A stretch of 64,000 nt of DNA from Orthonyx spaldingii (Eukaryota > Chordata > Aves > Passeriformes > Orthonychidae), in contig VZTJ01001765.1 in NCBI GenBank assembly GCA_013397795.1, positions 1,440,759 to 1,504,758 of the forward strand, given 5' to 3'. The notes below the pieces were generated by a model. The model did not search any database. It was not told where the DNA came from and saw nothing but the letters and a program-made list of their open reading frames with translations. Positions 26,182 through 38,711 of this stretch are shown here, in pieces (positions within the stretch are counted from its first letter, which is position 1; every line of letters starts with the position of its first letter). Both the position numbers and the translations under genes were made by a program.

Positions 26182-29100
26182 GACCAAAACTCTCTTATTT
26201 AGGCAGAATCTCTTAAAGATATTTGGGATTTTTTAAACAGAATTCCAAAATTAATACTCAGAAGACTTTGTATTCTACTTTTCTTTCTTCCTCTTCCTTG
26301 AGGTTCTAATAATCTCAATTTTAAATAAAATTCTTTGCTCACCAAACTTTAAAAATACTGCCAGAAATCACATGATCAGTTATCATTAATTTTAGTATGC
26401 CAGTGTAAGAGACACCAAATTTTGGGGATACAAAGAACAAGTCAACTTACTAGCACCACAAAAATGAAGGTAATAAAACTGCTGGTCTCAATTTCCTCCC
26501 TGTATGCCTCAAAATATTTACAAAAGATATTTTGTCCCACTGAAGAGTAGTAGTTATCTATTGTCACACACATTAAGACATGAACTTCTCACACTGCTGA
26601 AAGCCTGGATAAAGACTAATCACACTGGCAGAGACACAATTTCTGATTGTGTTCATTTTTTTAACCAGTGAGGTCTGATTAATGAAAGCTTATACCAAAA
26701 ATATCAAGGAAACTAAAAAATCAAATTCAAATATGTATATCATTATTTTAGAAAGAAAAGTCTACTTTGAGTATTTAGCACAAAAATATTTTAGTTAATT
26801 TAATAAAGCATAACCCTGAAGTGCAAGATCCTGAAAAAAACCAGAAGTATGTCTTGATTCTGTGAAATTAACCTTCATTTTTTTGGTCAGTGATGGCAAC
26901 AGAGAGTATAAGATACAAATTTTAAGTGTTAAAGATATATATCCCTGGTCCTGGTCCTGCAGTCCCAACTTCCCTCAAATGTGCTGTTCCTGACAAACAG
27001 AAGTGAGTGAAGACTCCTGCTATCAGTTCGTGCAGCTTGTCTGGTAGGACTTATAATCGATTTGACTTAATTAGCAAATGGTTGGTACCACAGGTCTAGA
27101 GGGCATTGAATCTTGTTTTCCTAACTTAGAGTTTCAACTAGGAGGGTGATTCGTGCTCTCTGAGTATTTTCTAAGCAATACGAGGCAAACACAACCAACA
27201 ATTCAAAGAAATAGTTTTTTGTGTTTTTAGTAAGACCCAGGTAAACAGAAGTGGAACATATTTTAAAGATGCGGTAGCCAGAGTACTACATGTAGTGCCA
27301 TTAAAGACTGGTGATGCAAGCGAACAACAAAACAATTTCAGCTATAATAAAATGTCTGCAGTTTTCAAGCTGTGCCAGTTTTTATAAATATGTCTTTGAC
27401 TAACAAGAAAAACCCGATTCTGAATAAAAGTTGCAACAAAAAAATATATCATCTATTGTGACTCCTATCAGAATAGTAGCATACGATTTATTTCAACACA
27501 GAGGGATGTGAAGGTCTCAGGCAAGTCATCAGGATTTCAGTATGGCTTCATTAAAATGACTAAGTAATAATACAGTGAAAGTCAAATGGAAGTGTAACCA
27601 GAAGGACTAATATGAGATTAATTTAATGTCCTCTTAGATTGCCAACGCTAGATTTCTGCTTAAGAGAAAACAGATATATAGAAAGAAAAACAATAAAATT
27701 TACATTCAGTATGCACCAGACATCAGACTTCAACATGAGACAGAACTTTCTCTCCTTGGTTATATACAGTCAGCTGACTGCAAATAACTGCAATCCACAA
27801 AAATATATATCATTAGGTTTTGGATCAAATTATTTCAGAAGCAGTCAAATCAGTGGTCTTGCTTTTGATATGACACTGTGGTGTAAAATGAACGTTGTTG
27901 CTTTGAAGAAAGTGGCAAATATTCATAAACAACCTTCTCCTTCCTTGTACACTACACAAATTACCATGCAAACCTGAATAAGTCAGTTATCTTCCGGAAA
28001 CTTCCTCCTAAATCTTCAAATGTACAGAGGTTACTTTCTATCTCTTGTACTTGGGTGGGGTGCAGAACTCCTTGAAAAACCCTTGTACATTTCTTATTAG
28101 AAAATCTATATTCTCTAGTGTATTTTATTCTTTCTGAACATGAGACTTTTACTTCAATATGATTCATAAGAATTTGTCACCTTTTCCCTTCAAAATTTAA
28201 CTTTTGCTAAGAAAGAGAATGGGCACTCCTATGTAACTTACAGAGCATCTCTGTCACAGCACTGTTTCTTTTCTAAAGGTCACAATTATTTCATCATCAA
28301 TTCATGCAAGAATATTTCCATACTCATAATACTTTGTTTCCTGTGTCCTGAGCATCAAACATGGCAACGGTACTGTTCCTGCAAATTGTGAGACTACAGT
28401 CTGACTCATCATCTTAGTATTACTTTGTCCTAACCCTGTATTTCCCTTCTTGTTCGTGAGGAAAACATGAAGAATTATTCTGAAGTGATGTCATCCGACA
28501 CTAGAGGATCAGTTGCATCCATGCGTAACAAAACCTTCCTTGGGGGAATTTAGGAAGGAAATGAAGACCATTAAGAGGAGACTGGAGTAGATTTGATCAT
28601 TAGATAAGAAGATTTCTCTACAGTGACAAGATTCCTAAAGAGTTAAACTGGATATGGTTACCATGGAGCTAAGACTCCCACAGACAAAAATTACAGCATT
28701 TTGAAACATTTGTTGGAAGCACACAGGCAGACAAATAAATGACACTGCACCACTTTCAGGTTTTATTAGGTCACTTAAATTCTACCTGCAAGTGGAAGCT
28801 CAAGGGAGGGATTTTTATAGGCTTTTACTGAATATTTGGGCCATAGCCTTTCTAATTTAGAAATCTTTGACTGACAGCTGCAGGTAAGTTTCTTGGGCAA
28901 TGGAAGACTTCACATATTAATGCACTTTCTAAATATCAACAATAGTTCCAAGTCAACTGAGGGGCTTTGTTTAACTGTGAAGGTAAAAAAACCCCAACAA
29001 CAACCAAAAAATAAAAAATACAAAAGAATGCTGACTTCAATCTTTCCCCTTCTTTGTAGGAACTGCATTTCTACTCTTGAATTTGATAATGTAAAAGGCA

Positions 29101-29736
29101 TCCCATGCCTGATAGGATTACTGCTATAAAAATTACCTCTCAGTAGCTGGGCATGACACTGACTTTTGTGAATATGTTTGTATCTTGTCTCAGACCTAAT
29201 TAATGCATAGTCCAAGAAAAGAGGATTTTCCAACTCTAAAACCATGGTAATAAGGACATAGTCGAGTTTTTTAAGGAATTATAAACTATTCTGTTATCTG
29301 TTGAAGTATAGCAATTAGCTCTAGTTCTACTGTAATGCACACTGATTGTATGTTCTAGCTTGGATACAAGTTTTCACCATGGGCTTCCTGAGACCAAGTC
29401 AATAAACATTAGGCAAATACACTTTATTCTTCATAAACTCAGTGATCAGGAATGCCATTCCTGCTACTTGAGGATAGTCCTTGCAGTGAACAAAAATCCA
29501 GCTATGACTGTAAGCCTGATTTAGAGAGTTTTGGCTTATAAAAAATTACAGTGCTATTCCTCAATTTTTCCTTCTGACTCAGCACTAAGGACTCTTTTAC
29601 TGGCTGGTTCTGTCTCAGAGGGCACACTTCTGATAAAATCTTGTGCCTTATACAATAATAAGCTGGGTGAGTAAATACTGTTAGAACTAAGTCATTCAGT
29701 GGTAACACATAATCTGTTAACAAACTGCTTGGGCAA

Positions 29737-30377
29737 GAGTGGCTGGAAAGCTGCCTGTGGAAAAGGACCTGGGGGAGTTGGTCAACAGCTGCCTGAACAT
29801 GATCCGACAGTGTGCTCAGACAGCCAAGATGGTCAATGGCATCCTGACTTGTATCAGAAATAGTGTGGCCAGCAGGATCATCCCCCTGCTCTTGGCACTG
29901 GTGAGGCTGCACCTTGATTACTGTGTCCAGTTTTGAGCCTCTCACTACAAGAAAGACACTGAGTTGCTGGAGCACATCCAGAGAAGGGCAAAAAGGTGGT
30001 GAAAGGACTAGAGGTGTGGCTGAGGAAGTTGGGGTTGCTTAGCCTGGAGAAAAGCAGGTTCAGGGAGACCTTATTGCCCTCTGCAGCTCCTTGAAAGGAG
30101 GTTGGGGAATCATTTTCTTCTCCCAAGTAACAAGCAACAGGGCAAGAGGAAATGGCCTCAAGATGCAGCAATACAGCTTTAGATTGGATATTAGGAAGAA
30201 TTTCTTCACTGAAAGGTTTGTCAAGCGTAGAAATATGCTGCCCATGGAAGTTGTTGTGACGCCATCCCTGGATGTATTTAAAAGTTTCATGGTTTAGTGA
30301 TGAACATGGCTATTCTAGCTTAACATCCAGACTCAATCTTAAGCGTCTTTTGCAACCTTGATGATGCTATGGTTCTT
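29737..30377 (+). mobile_element. CR1 LINE, RT C-terminal region and 3' end
   Basis: Plus orientation, 5'-truncated. The frame at 29739-29936 keeps PVEKDLGELVNSCLNMIRQC, MVNGILTCIRNSVASRIIPL and LVRLHLDYCVQF, the CR1 RT thumb/C-terminal signature. Frame 30091-30297 keeps NGLKM and RLDIRKNFFTERFVKRRNML. The tail decays near TGATGCTATGGTTCTT at 30362-30377. A UGA right after the VQF segment and later frameshifts make it inactive. Confidence 0.92.
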
Positions 30378-32560
30378 CCTTATAGTGCTACATAGTATCT
30401 TTACAAGGATACAAAGCATCTTTATCTGTTTGTTGTGTTCATTCCATACTTAGGAAAATACAGCCTTGCTTATTATTGAATGTGGATTCCAGTTTGAAGT
30501 TGAAGAAGAAAAATACCTAACTATTTGCAATTTTCCATTAAGAGTAAGCAAACTCCTGGCAAGACCCACAGTTTTGACAAGTTATGCACATAAATATTAA
30601 TAAAAAGCCTACCAGTTCTTATAATTTCTTGGTTTTTTTATTACCTCAAACAACAAGAGACAGAAGGACAGTTGTTCTCAGCCTGTTTTTTACACCCTCA
30701 GGTAGAGCTAAAGGGGAAATGGATATGAACTGGTGTGTCAGTCTCTCCTTGAGAATAATCACTACTAATGTGTACTCACAGTGACTGAATATAAAGATTC
30801 TTTGTCTCCCTAGTCAACTCTATCCCCATACTTCCTTTTTTTTTATCACTATGATATTACTAACCTTCTTGCAAAAAAAANNNNNNNNNNNNNACTACCC
30901 TTTTGGCAAAAAAAAAAAAAAAAATCCATCTCTGTGGGATAATTGTACCTTAGTGTTTTCCTCCTATCCCCTTAAATAATCATATCTTTTACAACTCATC
31001 CTTCTGTTGTCCACAAAAATCAGATTCATTTCCTGATATGCAACAAGCCAATACTTATGCAGTTGAGAGAGACACTGATTATTTATTTCAGAGCTGTGCA
31101 AGTCTGGGTGTCTGATGGTATTCCACAAATCAAGCACAGCAACCATCAAAAAGTTTTACTATTTGTACATTTTAGCAAACTAAGGAATTGGTGTTCATTG
31201 GTTACAGGTTGCATAGTTCTCTTATTAATTAGCATCCTCTCTTCTATTGGTTTGTTTGCTCTTGTGGTTTCACCTGTTTCATTTAACTTTTACTTAGCAC
31301 CTTAATTTTTCAGTGTAATATTTAAAATGTGTTATGACTCCTGTTCATACTGACCATAATTTCCTTGTGCACTCATCCACAGCCTGTCCATCCACACATC
31401 AAGGTAAGCTCTTTCTGTCACAGAATGCACTGTTTTCTTGTGTTTGTACACAAGTAGATCCTAGCCTTTATCTGGGTGCAACAGAATCAAGATCAAAACT
31501 ACTCAAACATTCCAAAAAAAAAAACCAAAACAAAAAGTTTCTTGCCCAGATAGTCTATATATTTGTGTTACATCACAGGTACTATTTTGCTTACTTAAAT
31601 TAACTCCACAGTTTGAAGGACAGCTGCAAACATCAAAAGAGTCATTCAAAACATGTTAATTAGGCTAAAACATGGGTTTTAATCATGGCTCACTTGAGAT
31701 GGTTTAAGATAATTCTTTCAAATTTGGCCATAATTAGATCACTGGACTGAAATTACTACTTCTCATTGCAACATAAGGAGTGGTTGTTCTACTTTAATGC
31801 TGAGTCAAATCTTAATGTAAAAAGCATAGAAATTAAATATCTAATTGGGTTTTTTTAATTGAACCACAGATGCAGTAGATCTCCCTTTATGCCTCTACAC
31901 ACTCTCACATTTAGAACACTTACTTTCCAATTACTATTTAGCAACAGTACACTCTCACCACATATTACTACCAAGGACTGGCTCTTTCACATATCTGTAA
32001 CAGTTTATCAAGTTCTACATATGAACATTACACTAACTTGCAAATAGCTAAAGACAAGACCTGCAGCCAATGATTCAAGCACAGCTAATAGTCACAAGGG
32101 CCATGAAAACTATATATGTACTAGACAGAAAGTAACCAGAGTGAATATACATAGAGAATATTGTAACAGGAGAAGAAATACTTGGGAAGAAGCAGGTGTT
32201 GCCATTACTTCAGACCTCTATTTTAGGACAGAAGCACATTGCCCAACATTGTTTAAGACAGCATTTCTGCAACTATTGTAACTCTTCACCTTGCGTAGCC
32301 CCCACCACCCCTCAAATGCTTACACGATCAATGTACAATTATCTAAAATCAAACCAACAACCTTAAAAAACCCAAACAATGGTTATGTGTACCAAGAATC
32401 CTGACTACATAAATTTCTGCTTGAAAAAAAGGAAGTATAAATTATTTTTGAGATGCCATCTCAGTCAAAGAAAACTGTACCTGCATGGTGACATCGTCAG
32501 ATGGGAGCTAACTCAGCACTGCTAAGAGCTCACTACTTTTGCCATGTTTATACAATATTA
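30378..32560. other. Unique AT-rich intronic sequence with assembly gap
   Basis: Contains the 13-N gap at 30881-30893 flanked by A runs. No gene or transposon is seen; short plus-strand frames (for example 31057-31305) have no recognisable domain. Confidence 0.55.
30881..30893. other. Assembly gap, 13 Ns
   Basis: The Ns follow GCAAAAAAAA and precede a second GCAAAA-type run, so this looks like a homopolymer-related gap whose length is probably nominal. Confidence 0.95.
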
Positions 32561-32795
32561 CAGAATCACAGAATTAACTAGGTTGGAAGAGACCTTTGAG
32601 ATCATCTAGTCCAACTTATGACAAAACACCACTTTGGTGTGGTCTACCCAGCTAGACCATGTCACATGGCAAGTGTTACATCCAGTCTTTCTTTAAACAC
32701 CTCCAGGGATGGTGACTCCACCACCTCACTTGGCAGCCCGTTCCAATGCCTAATCATCCTTTCTGTGAAGAACTTCTTCCTAATGTCCTATTCCT
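32561..32795 (-). mobile_element. CR1 LINE 3' end fragment
   Basis: On the plus strand it begins with the antisense CR1 tail CAGAATCACAGAATT, continues through TTGGAAGAGACCTTTGAGAT and TCTAGTCCAAC, and ends near GTGAAGAACTTCTTCCTAAT. The element therefore runs on the minus strand, in the sense of RYR3. Only the last ~230 bp remain. Confidence 0.93.
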
Positions 32796-35700
32796 AGTGT
32801 CCATAAAATAATAACTGTGTCTTTGCCTCTGTCCTCTGCAGCTGTGCTTAAAAGGAATAGCTCTGTGACTTCTATTGTAACAACTGCAAGCACCAGTTTA
32901 CTGTGAAAACAATTGGCTTAAGAAATGATAGAAAGAGAAAATAGAGTACACAGAAGCTGGTGTCTACTTCTGGTGTTCTGATGTAGCTGCATTACCCAGC
33001 TAGCTGATAGGGTAATACAGCAATAGTGCTGAAGATTTAAGGCATGTACAGAAATGAAGAGAATGGATATTGTTAACTGATGTTGTCTGGAAGTAGCCTG
33101 AGGCTGGGATAATCTTCCATCAACTCCCATGTTATCATTGGCTCTCTCTCTAGTTTGTTTTAGAAAAACAAAGAGACACAGATGTGAGAAGATAAAAGTA
33201 GTAAACTAATCTGGATATAGTTAAATTGCATGAACACATGATAGAACTATGCAATAATGTGATTAATTTTCTAAATAGCACTAGAAATATTCTATGGATG
33301 TCATGGACTATCTGTAACAGAATATCACCTCTTTCATTTTTTTTTTCCCTTGCAGATTTCCCCTCCCCCTCCATTTTTTATGTTGTGGTGAACACATTTC
33401 ACCCTTTAGAATGTTGTGATTTATGATTCTAAATGGTCTTCATATTGGCAAGGGTGAGAAAGGTCATATTACCACTCTAATTGGCAAGTTAAGCTTTATA
33501 AACCAGCCCTTATTTCGTCAGCAATGTTATTTAAGCCTAAGGTCAACCTTGAGAGAAGTCGGCTAGTTCTTCCAACTCTGGTAGAAAAAAGGAGTCTTTC
33601 TAACAAAACCAAACTTCTGTCACATGAAATTCAATTTACATTCTCTGAACGAATCTAGAATCTTCCACATACCACCAAGCTTCCCAAATTTCAATTAAAT
33701 CACAGAAAGTCTGTACTTCCTTGTTCAGCTTCTCTCAAAGCTGGTGTTTTTCAGTAGCGAGGCACCACTGGATACAACATTACAGCTTATTGCTTGTGAC
33801 AAATAAATCTCAACTATGACAAGAAACAGCAACTATACTCTGGTTAGCAGTAAAAGGTCATTAACAACAGCTTCTGTAACTTATCTGCAGTTAGGCTAGC
33901 TAGGCCATTCACAATGAGTCATCAAATTGTGGCTTTTCAAATCAAAAAATGAACAAAAGCCTTATGAAGAAAAACATTTTCCCTTCTGATAAAATTCTCT
34001 TCCTTAATAAAGAAATTTCTTCACCATTATCAATATTTTCATATATTCATATCAATATATTTTAAATGTAGATGATATCCTTTGTTTCCTCTTTGAGGAA
34101 ACTCATTACTGTCTAACAACTTATCAATTAGAGTGTCTTCTCTACTGGAAGAACAATCTGTCTGTTTAAACAATGTTTACTACATATGACATATATTGTA
34201 GCACATTATTTTGGACCTTACAATTTACTTAGGCCAGCTGATTTAGTAGCTCTTAACTTCTCTTAACTTTCACAATGATACAAGCACACCACACAGCATA
34301 GTGCATTTTGTGCATAAAGGAGATCAGATGTAAATGAAAGAATTCTGAAATTCAGGCTGATTCATGTAAGTAAGCAAAGTGATTCTTCCCCAGGCCAGCT
34401 TTGATATACTAAGCTTTTATTATTTCACACATTAAACTGAAGCAACAATGGGAGAATGTTCACATCACTGGTGAAGGATACAATCCCATGTACTATCCAA
34501 TAACACTGTTATATTCCCTTTGGTGAAACTGTCCAGTAAACTTGTCTTTGCAGTGTAGCTTAAAATCACTACTAAAAAATTTTTACTCTTGAAAAAGAGT
34601 CATAATAGTTGCTGACTTTTCCTTCTCTTGTAAAGCAAAAATTTATATTAACATCCTACTATTGTTTGAAGTACTTTTTTTGGTAAATGCTATTATAGTT
34701 GTTTTTACTATATATGTACAAAGCAACTTTCTTATCATCTTTATAGAAATCAAAATATTAGGAAAAAAGCTTTAAACTATACAAGAAACACATCAGCATC
34801 ATTATTTTACAAAAAATATATCAACATCTTTATTAAAAGAAACATGAGAAGAAAATACTATGGGTCTGATTAGACACAAAGTCGAAGATAATAATAGAAT
34901 CCAAATATTCTACACTTATATTACCTGGTACAATATGAGATGCAATGTCACTTAATTGTACAGGTGGAAATATTTTGGACCTGTACAAAATCCAAAATTT
35001 TACCTTATTCCATTTCATGGAAGAAATTTTTAAAAATATAGGGGATACTTTAAGCAAAACTACAATAAACACAGTAAATAAATCTTGAACAAAACCAAAT
35101 ACTTAAAGCAAATATGGATAATCAGCATTTACAGTGACTGATGAAACAGATGTTGATTGATAGAATTGTTTTAAAGAGTTGTAACAGCAGAAAGTTTACT
35201 AAACTGGATAGATTCAATAAGGCTTAATTGAAACTTTTGAAATAATAATCAATGATTAGTGATCCAGTGAGAATACACATCTTTCATAATCAAGGTTTGC
35301 TTGAAGAGTTATTATTGAGGTACTACTCAGTATTCAAACACTCAACTCTTTTATTCACTGACACGACAGAGCTACGTTAAAGACAGGGCCAGTTTGAAAT
35401 TGCCTAAGACAGTCACCTAAGACCCAGTATAGTACACAGAGAAAGTTCTTGACATTTTTGAAAGCTTTGAGCTAGAACTTTTCTGTTACATTGTGTCAAA
35501 AAAATTAAAAAATTAAAACTTAAAACATCTAACATCCCAGTTGACACATGGGTGATTCAACCATCAAAAGTGTTAGTTGCCATCAACCACTTGCTGTAAA
35601 TTCACCTATACCAGATTACCTGCAACTATCTCCAGGCATGATAACAAAGTAATTAAAATAAACAAAGCTTTCCAAGATATCTGCAAAACTTTACTAGGAA

Positions 35701-36699
35701 AGCAAGTAAGGAGCAACTCATAACTCTTAAAGAAAAGGTTTAGTGTCTGCAAATTAGAATGTTAATATTTTCCTATGCATTTTAAAAAACTCACTCTTTA
35801 TTTATTCTAATATATCAAAGTAACTCATAAAGTAAAGGAAAAATGCAAAGATTTAAATGAAGGTTTGGCACACAATCATTATTAACTTTCCACAGACAAA
35901 TCAGAAAATCAGATCTTATTAATCCCTATTAGCATTTAGTCTTGTAATAGTCAATATGAATGCAGCAAACAATCTTTGTCCCATGAAGGTTCTTCACAAA
36001 AAGGTTACCTTGTAACTACAAATGCAAGTGTGATATACATGATCAGACTGAGTTCTTCTAAATTCTAACCTCTACCTTTCCCAGCTTTGGCTACATAGAA
36101 ACTATAAGGTCTATTAATTTTGGACTCTTGAAGAGTGCGACAGAAATGGATGTGTACTTGAGAAGATAGTTGTGTGGTAACTTGGAGTTTAATACTGACA
36201 GGTGGGGGGTAATGTTTTCTTACTCAAAATGTTAACTAACTATATCAATATTTTTATACATTCTTTTACAGCTTCTGAATTATACAAACTACAGACATTA
36301 AGTATTTTTAATATGTATCAGGTGTATAGGTCTTCTGAGAATTTTCCACATACAGAAAAGATGAGGCAGTGAAGTCAATGAACATCAGGCAGAGTCTTGG
36401 GAAATGGGAGTCATTTGGCCTTGAGCATTCTAGTGAATCATCTGTGACATTAGTACTAGTATATATTCCAAGCTTGATGATCCTTGTACTCCCATTTCTA
36501 CGTGGTACTGCTGATGTAGTTTGAAAGCATGTTAAACTTCCAGTGTTGTAAATTTAATTCTGCATCTTCTGTTAAAAAGGTGTTTCAATTTGCAAGTTGA
36601 AATTCCACTTTTTGTACAAGTAATTTTAAAGGATTTTATTTAAGTTGCAGTTCTTTTGTATTACTTTGAAAAGATTTCAAATTGTTGCAATTGTGTCAA
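32796..36699. other. Unique AT-rich intronic sequence, no feature
   Basis: No gene, RNA gene or classifiable repeat is seen. The first few tens of bases may be a continuation of the CR1 fragment but have diverged beyond recognition. Confidence 0.55.
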
Positions 36700-37155
36700 G
36701 GGAAGTTGGTTTTCTGGTACAAGGTATTAGAGAACATGGCTGAGTGCTGAAGTAGCTGAAATACTCAAGATTGACAGAGATGTTTGCTGTGGACTAAAAA
36801 CAGCTCAGGAGTGTGCTGACTACTCAGCTCACTGAGGAACTAGCACTTGCTCATTTGGATAAAAGCCCAGTAGAAGGAACAAACCTGATGTTACTACTGA
36901 ATCTTTCACCTTATGTTGCTGGTGTCTCTGCCGTTGCTTCTGCTGACAGTAGCTGACACCCCTCCACATGGATGTGATGTGCCAGAAGAGGGAACTGGGA
37001 AAGGGTGGTTACAGACTGGTCACCAGCTCCTATTTACAGCTGAACCACGTCTGTGGAGACTGAGAGGTGACTGACAGCAAGTGTGCAATGACTGACAATC
37101 AACAGCTATGTGTGCATCATACTGAGACACTACCAAGAGCAGATCTAGGAGGGGA
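36700..37155 (+). mobile_element. Possible LTR or old repeat with TATA-like box
   Basis: A block visibly richer in GC than its surroundings, with GGATAAAAGCCC near 36858-36869 resembling an LTR TATA box in plus orientation. It includes many CTGA/CAGCT-type words and no ORF. Termini and target duplications were not identified. It could equally be an enhancer-like conserved block. Confidence 0.25.
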
Positions 37156-38618
37156 AAAAACCAAAATCAATTTCCCTGTAGGTTTTCATAATTCCAATGC
37201 ATATCCCAATCTTGAACTACTTTAGACGTACCCTGAGGTGTCACATTTTGCCAATTGCACTTCAGAACATTACTATAATTTTCAGAAAACATTTTCCCAA
37301 AAGTTACTCAAGCACATAAAGTATTTAGGTGGAAAATATCTGCTGACATTAGAACATACATTCTCTTAAAGTAATATCTGGTACACAGTTTTAGATCTTC
37401 CAGCACCAAAACCACTATATTCTTCTAAGTTACAGACACAAGGAATGGTCCAGTGATGTTGCCATGATATTAAAGACAGAATATAAATTTAAAACTTCTA
37501 TATTGAGAAAATAAACCAAAATATGCATTGAAGCATACATTAATACCTCATGTTTTCTTTCTGAATCTTTTAAAATGTATTTATGTTACCAATTGTTTTT
37601 TCTTTAATTGAGATGATAATTTTACTGTCTATAGAGGTCTGTGCCTATTATATAGCTGCACTGTTATTATGTGTCATTTGGGAAAATGTGCATTTTTTGT
37701 GTGAAGTCAAGAACCACAAAGCTTTTACCTAGTGTCCTGTTATTGAATTCAATATCTTCAAAATAACTGCATGCCAATTTTATTTTTCATCTCCTCCATG
37801 CCTGCAACTCTGTTTTAATTTTTGGAATGTGTAGCTAATGCACCTGGCAGCATTTGGCTGTGTGGTCAGAGCACTGCCATGGGAACTGAGAAGAGGCAAT
37901 ATTCACTGCTGGATTTCAATATGAATCATACCCAGTTAGTATGGCATGGGACTAGAGATCAGAAAACCTACTTGCTGTATTCTATAAAAATGCATAACAT
38001 CACTAACAAATTCACTATTTATTACTGAAGATATTAATTTCCATTTAAACACCAAAAAGCAGAGCATGAGCAGAAGACAAATCCCTACAACAACCACCAG
38101 TATCGCTAGGAGGAAATAGAGAAATATATGTTTGGGTATTAATTTAGGATTATTGCATGGTCACAAATCCTATCAAAAGGCTTTTCACTCACTAACATTC
38201 TAAGGCAAGATTGAAGAGTTTTGCTTGACTGTAACAAATTTGATGTTATTTCAGCAGAACTGCATCAAGACCAAATATTCCCAGAAATATAACTGGAAAA
38301 AAAAAAAAAGAAAAAAAGGAAAAGAAACTAACAAGGAGTTAGTTAGATCTATCCTAGAAGTTAAATCAATCATAAATATGTTCAATCTCATAAGTATTTT
38401 CTAACAATACACTGGATTTGTAATATTGTAGTATATGCACTGATTTATTTTTGAAATAGCATTTTTTAAATTTATGCTGTAGAAAGAAAGAGTAGAAAAC
38501 CATGATGCTGAGTTCATGTAGTATAATGTCGTTTTGATTTTAACTGATGTAGACTGATCTAATATGATGCAGCTTGTTAAAGTGCAACTCATTGCATCTA
38601 ATTACATATATCCCATAG
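37156..38618. other. Unique AT-rich intronic sequence
   Basis: No feature apart from an A-rich tract with interspersed G at about 38296-38330. Confidence 0.5.
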
Positions 38619-38711
38619 ATATGATATATGATATGATGATATGATATTATATGATTGATATGATATGATATGATATGATATGACATGATATATAGCACGA
38701 TATGATATATC
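38619..38711 (+). repeat. (TGATA)n pentanucleotide microsatellite, interrupted
   Basis: Repeated TGATA/ATATG units, with perfect runs near 38657-38682 and interrupted copies on both sides. Because five is not a multiple of three, the repeat opens a long frame on the minus strand rich in Tyr-His-Ile, which is not a gene. Confidence 0.92.

Larger units (their letters stand above)
23436..29736. other. Unique AT-rich intronic sequence
   Basis: No gene or classifiable transposon is visible. It holds (AAAT)n at 25667-25682 and an 18-A run at 26164-26181. The sequence before that A run does not resemble any mRNA or small RNA I know, so a processed retrocopy is not supported. Confidence 0.55.

Noticed and set aside
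26022..26216. Possible processed retrocopy ending in the A18 run
   Set aside because: The 64-codon frame before the A run matches no gene I know, and there is no visible target-site duplication.
34580..34600. ACTCTTGAAAAAGAGT small inverted repeat
   Set aside because: Six-base arms with a four-base loop are expected by chance in a window this size.
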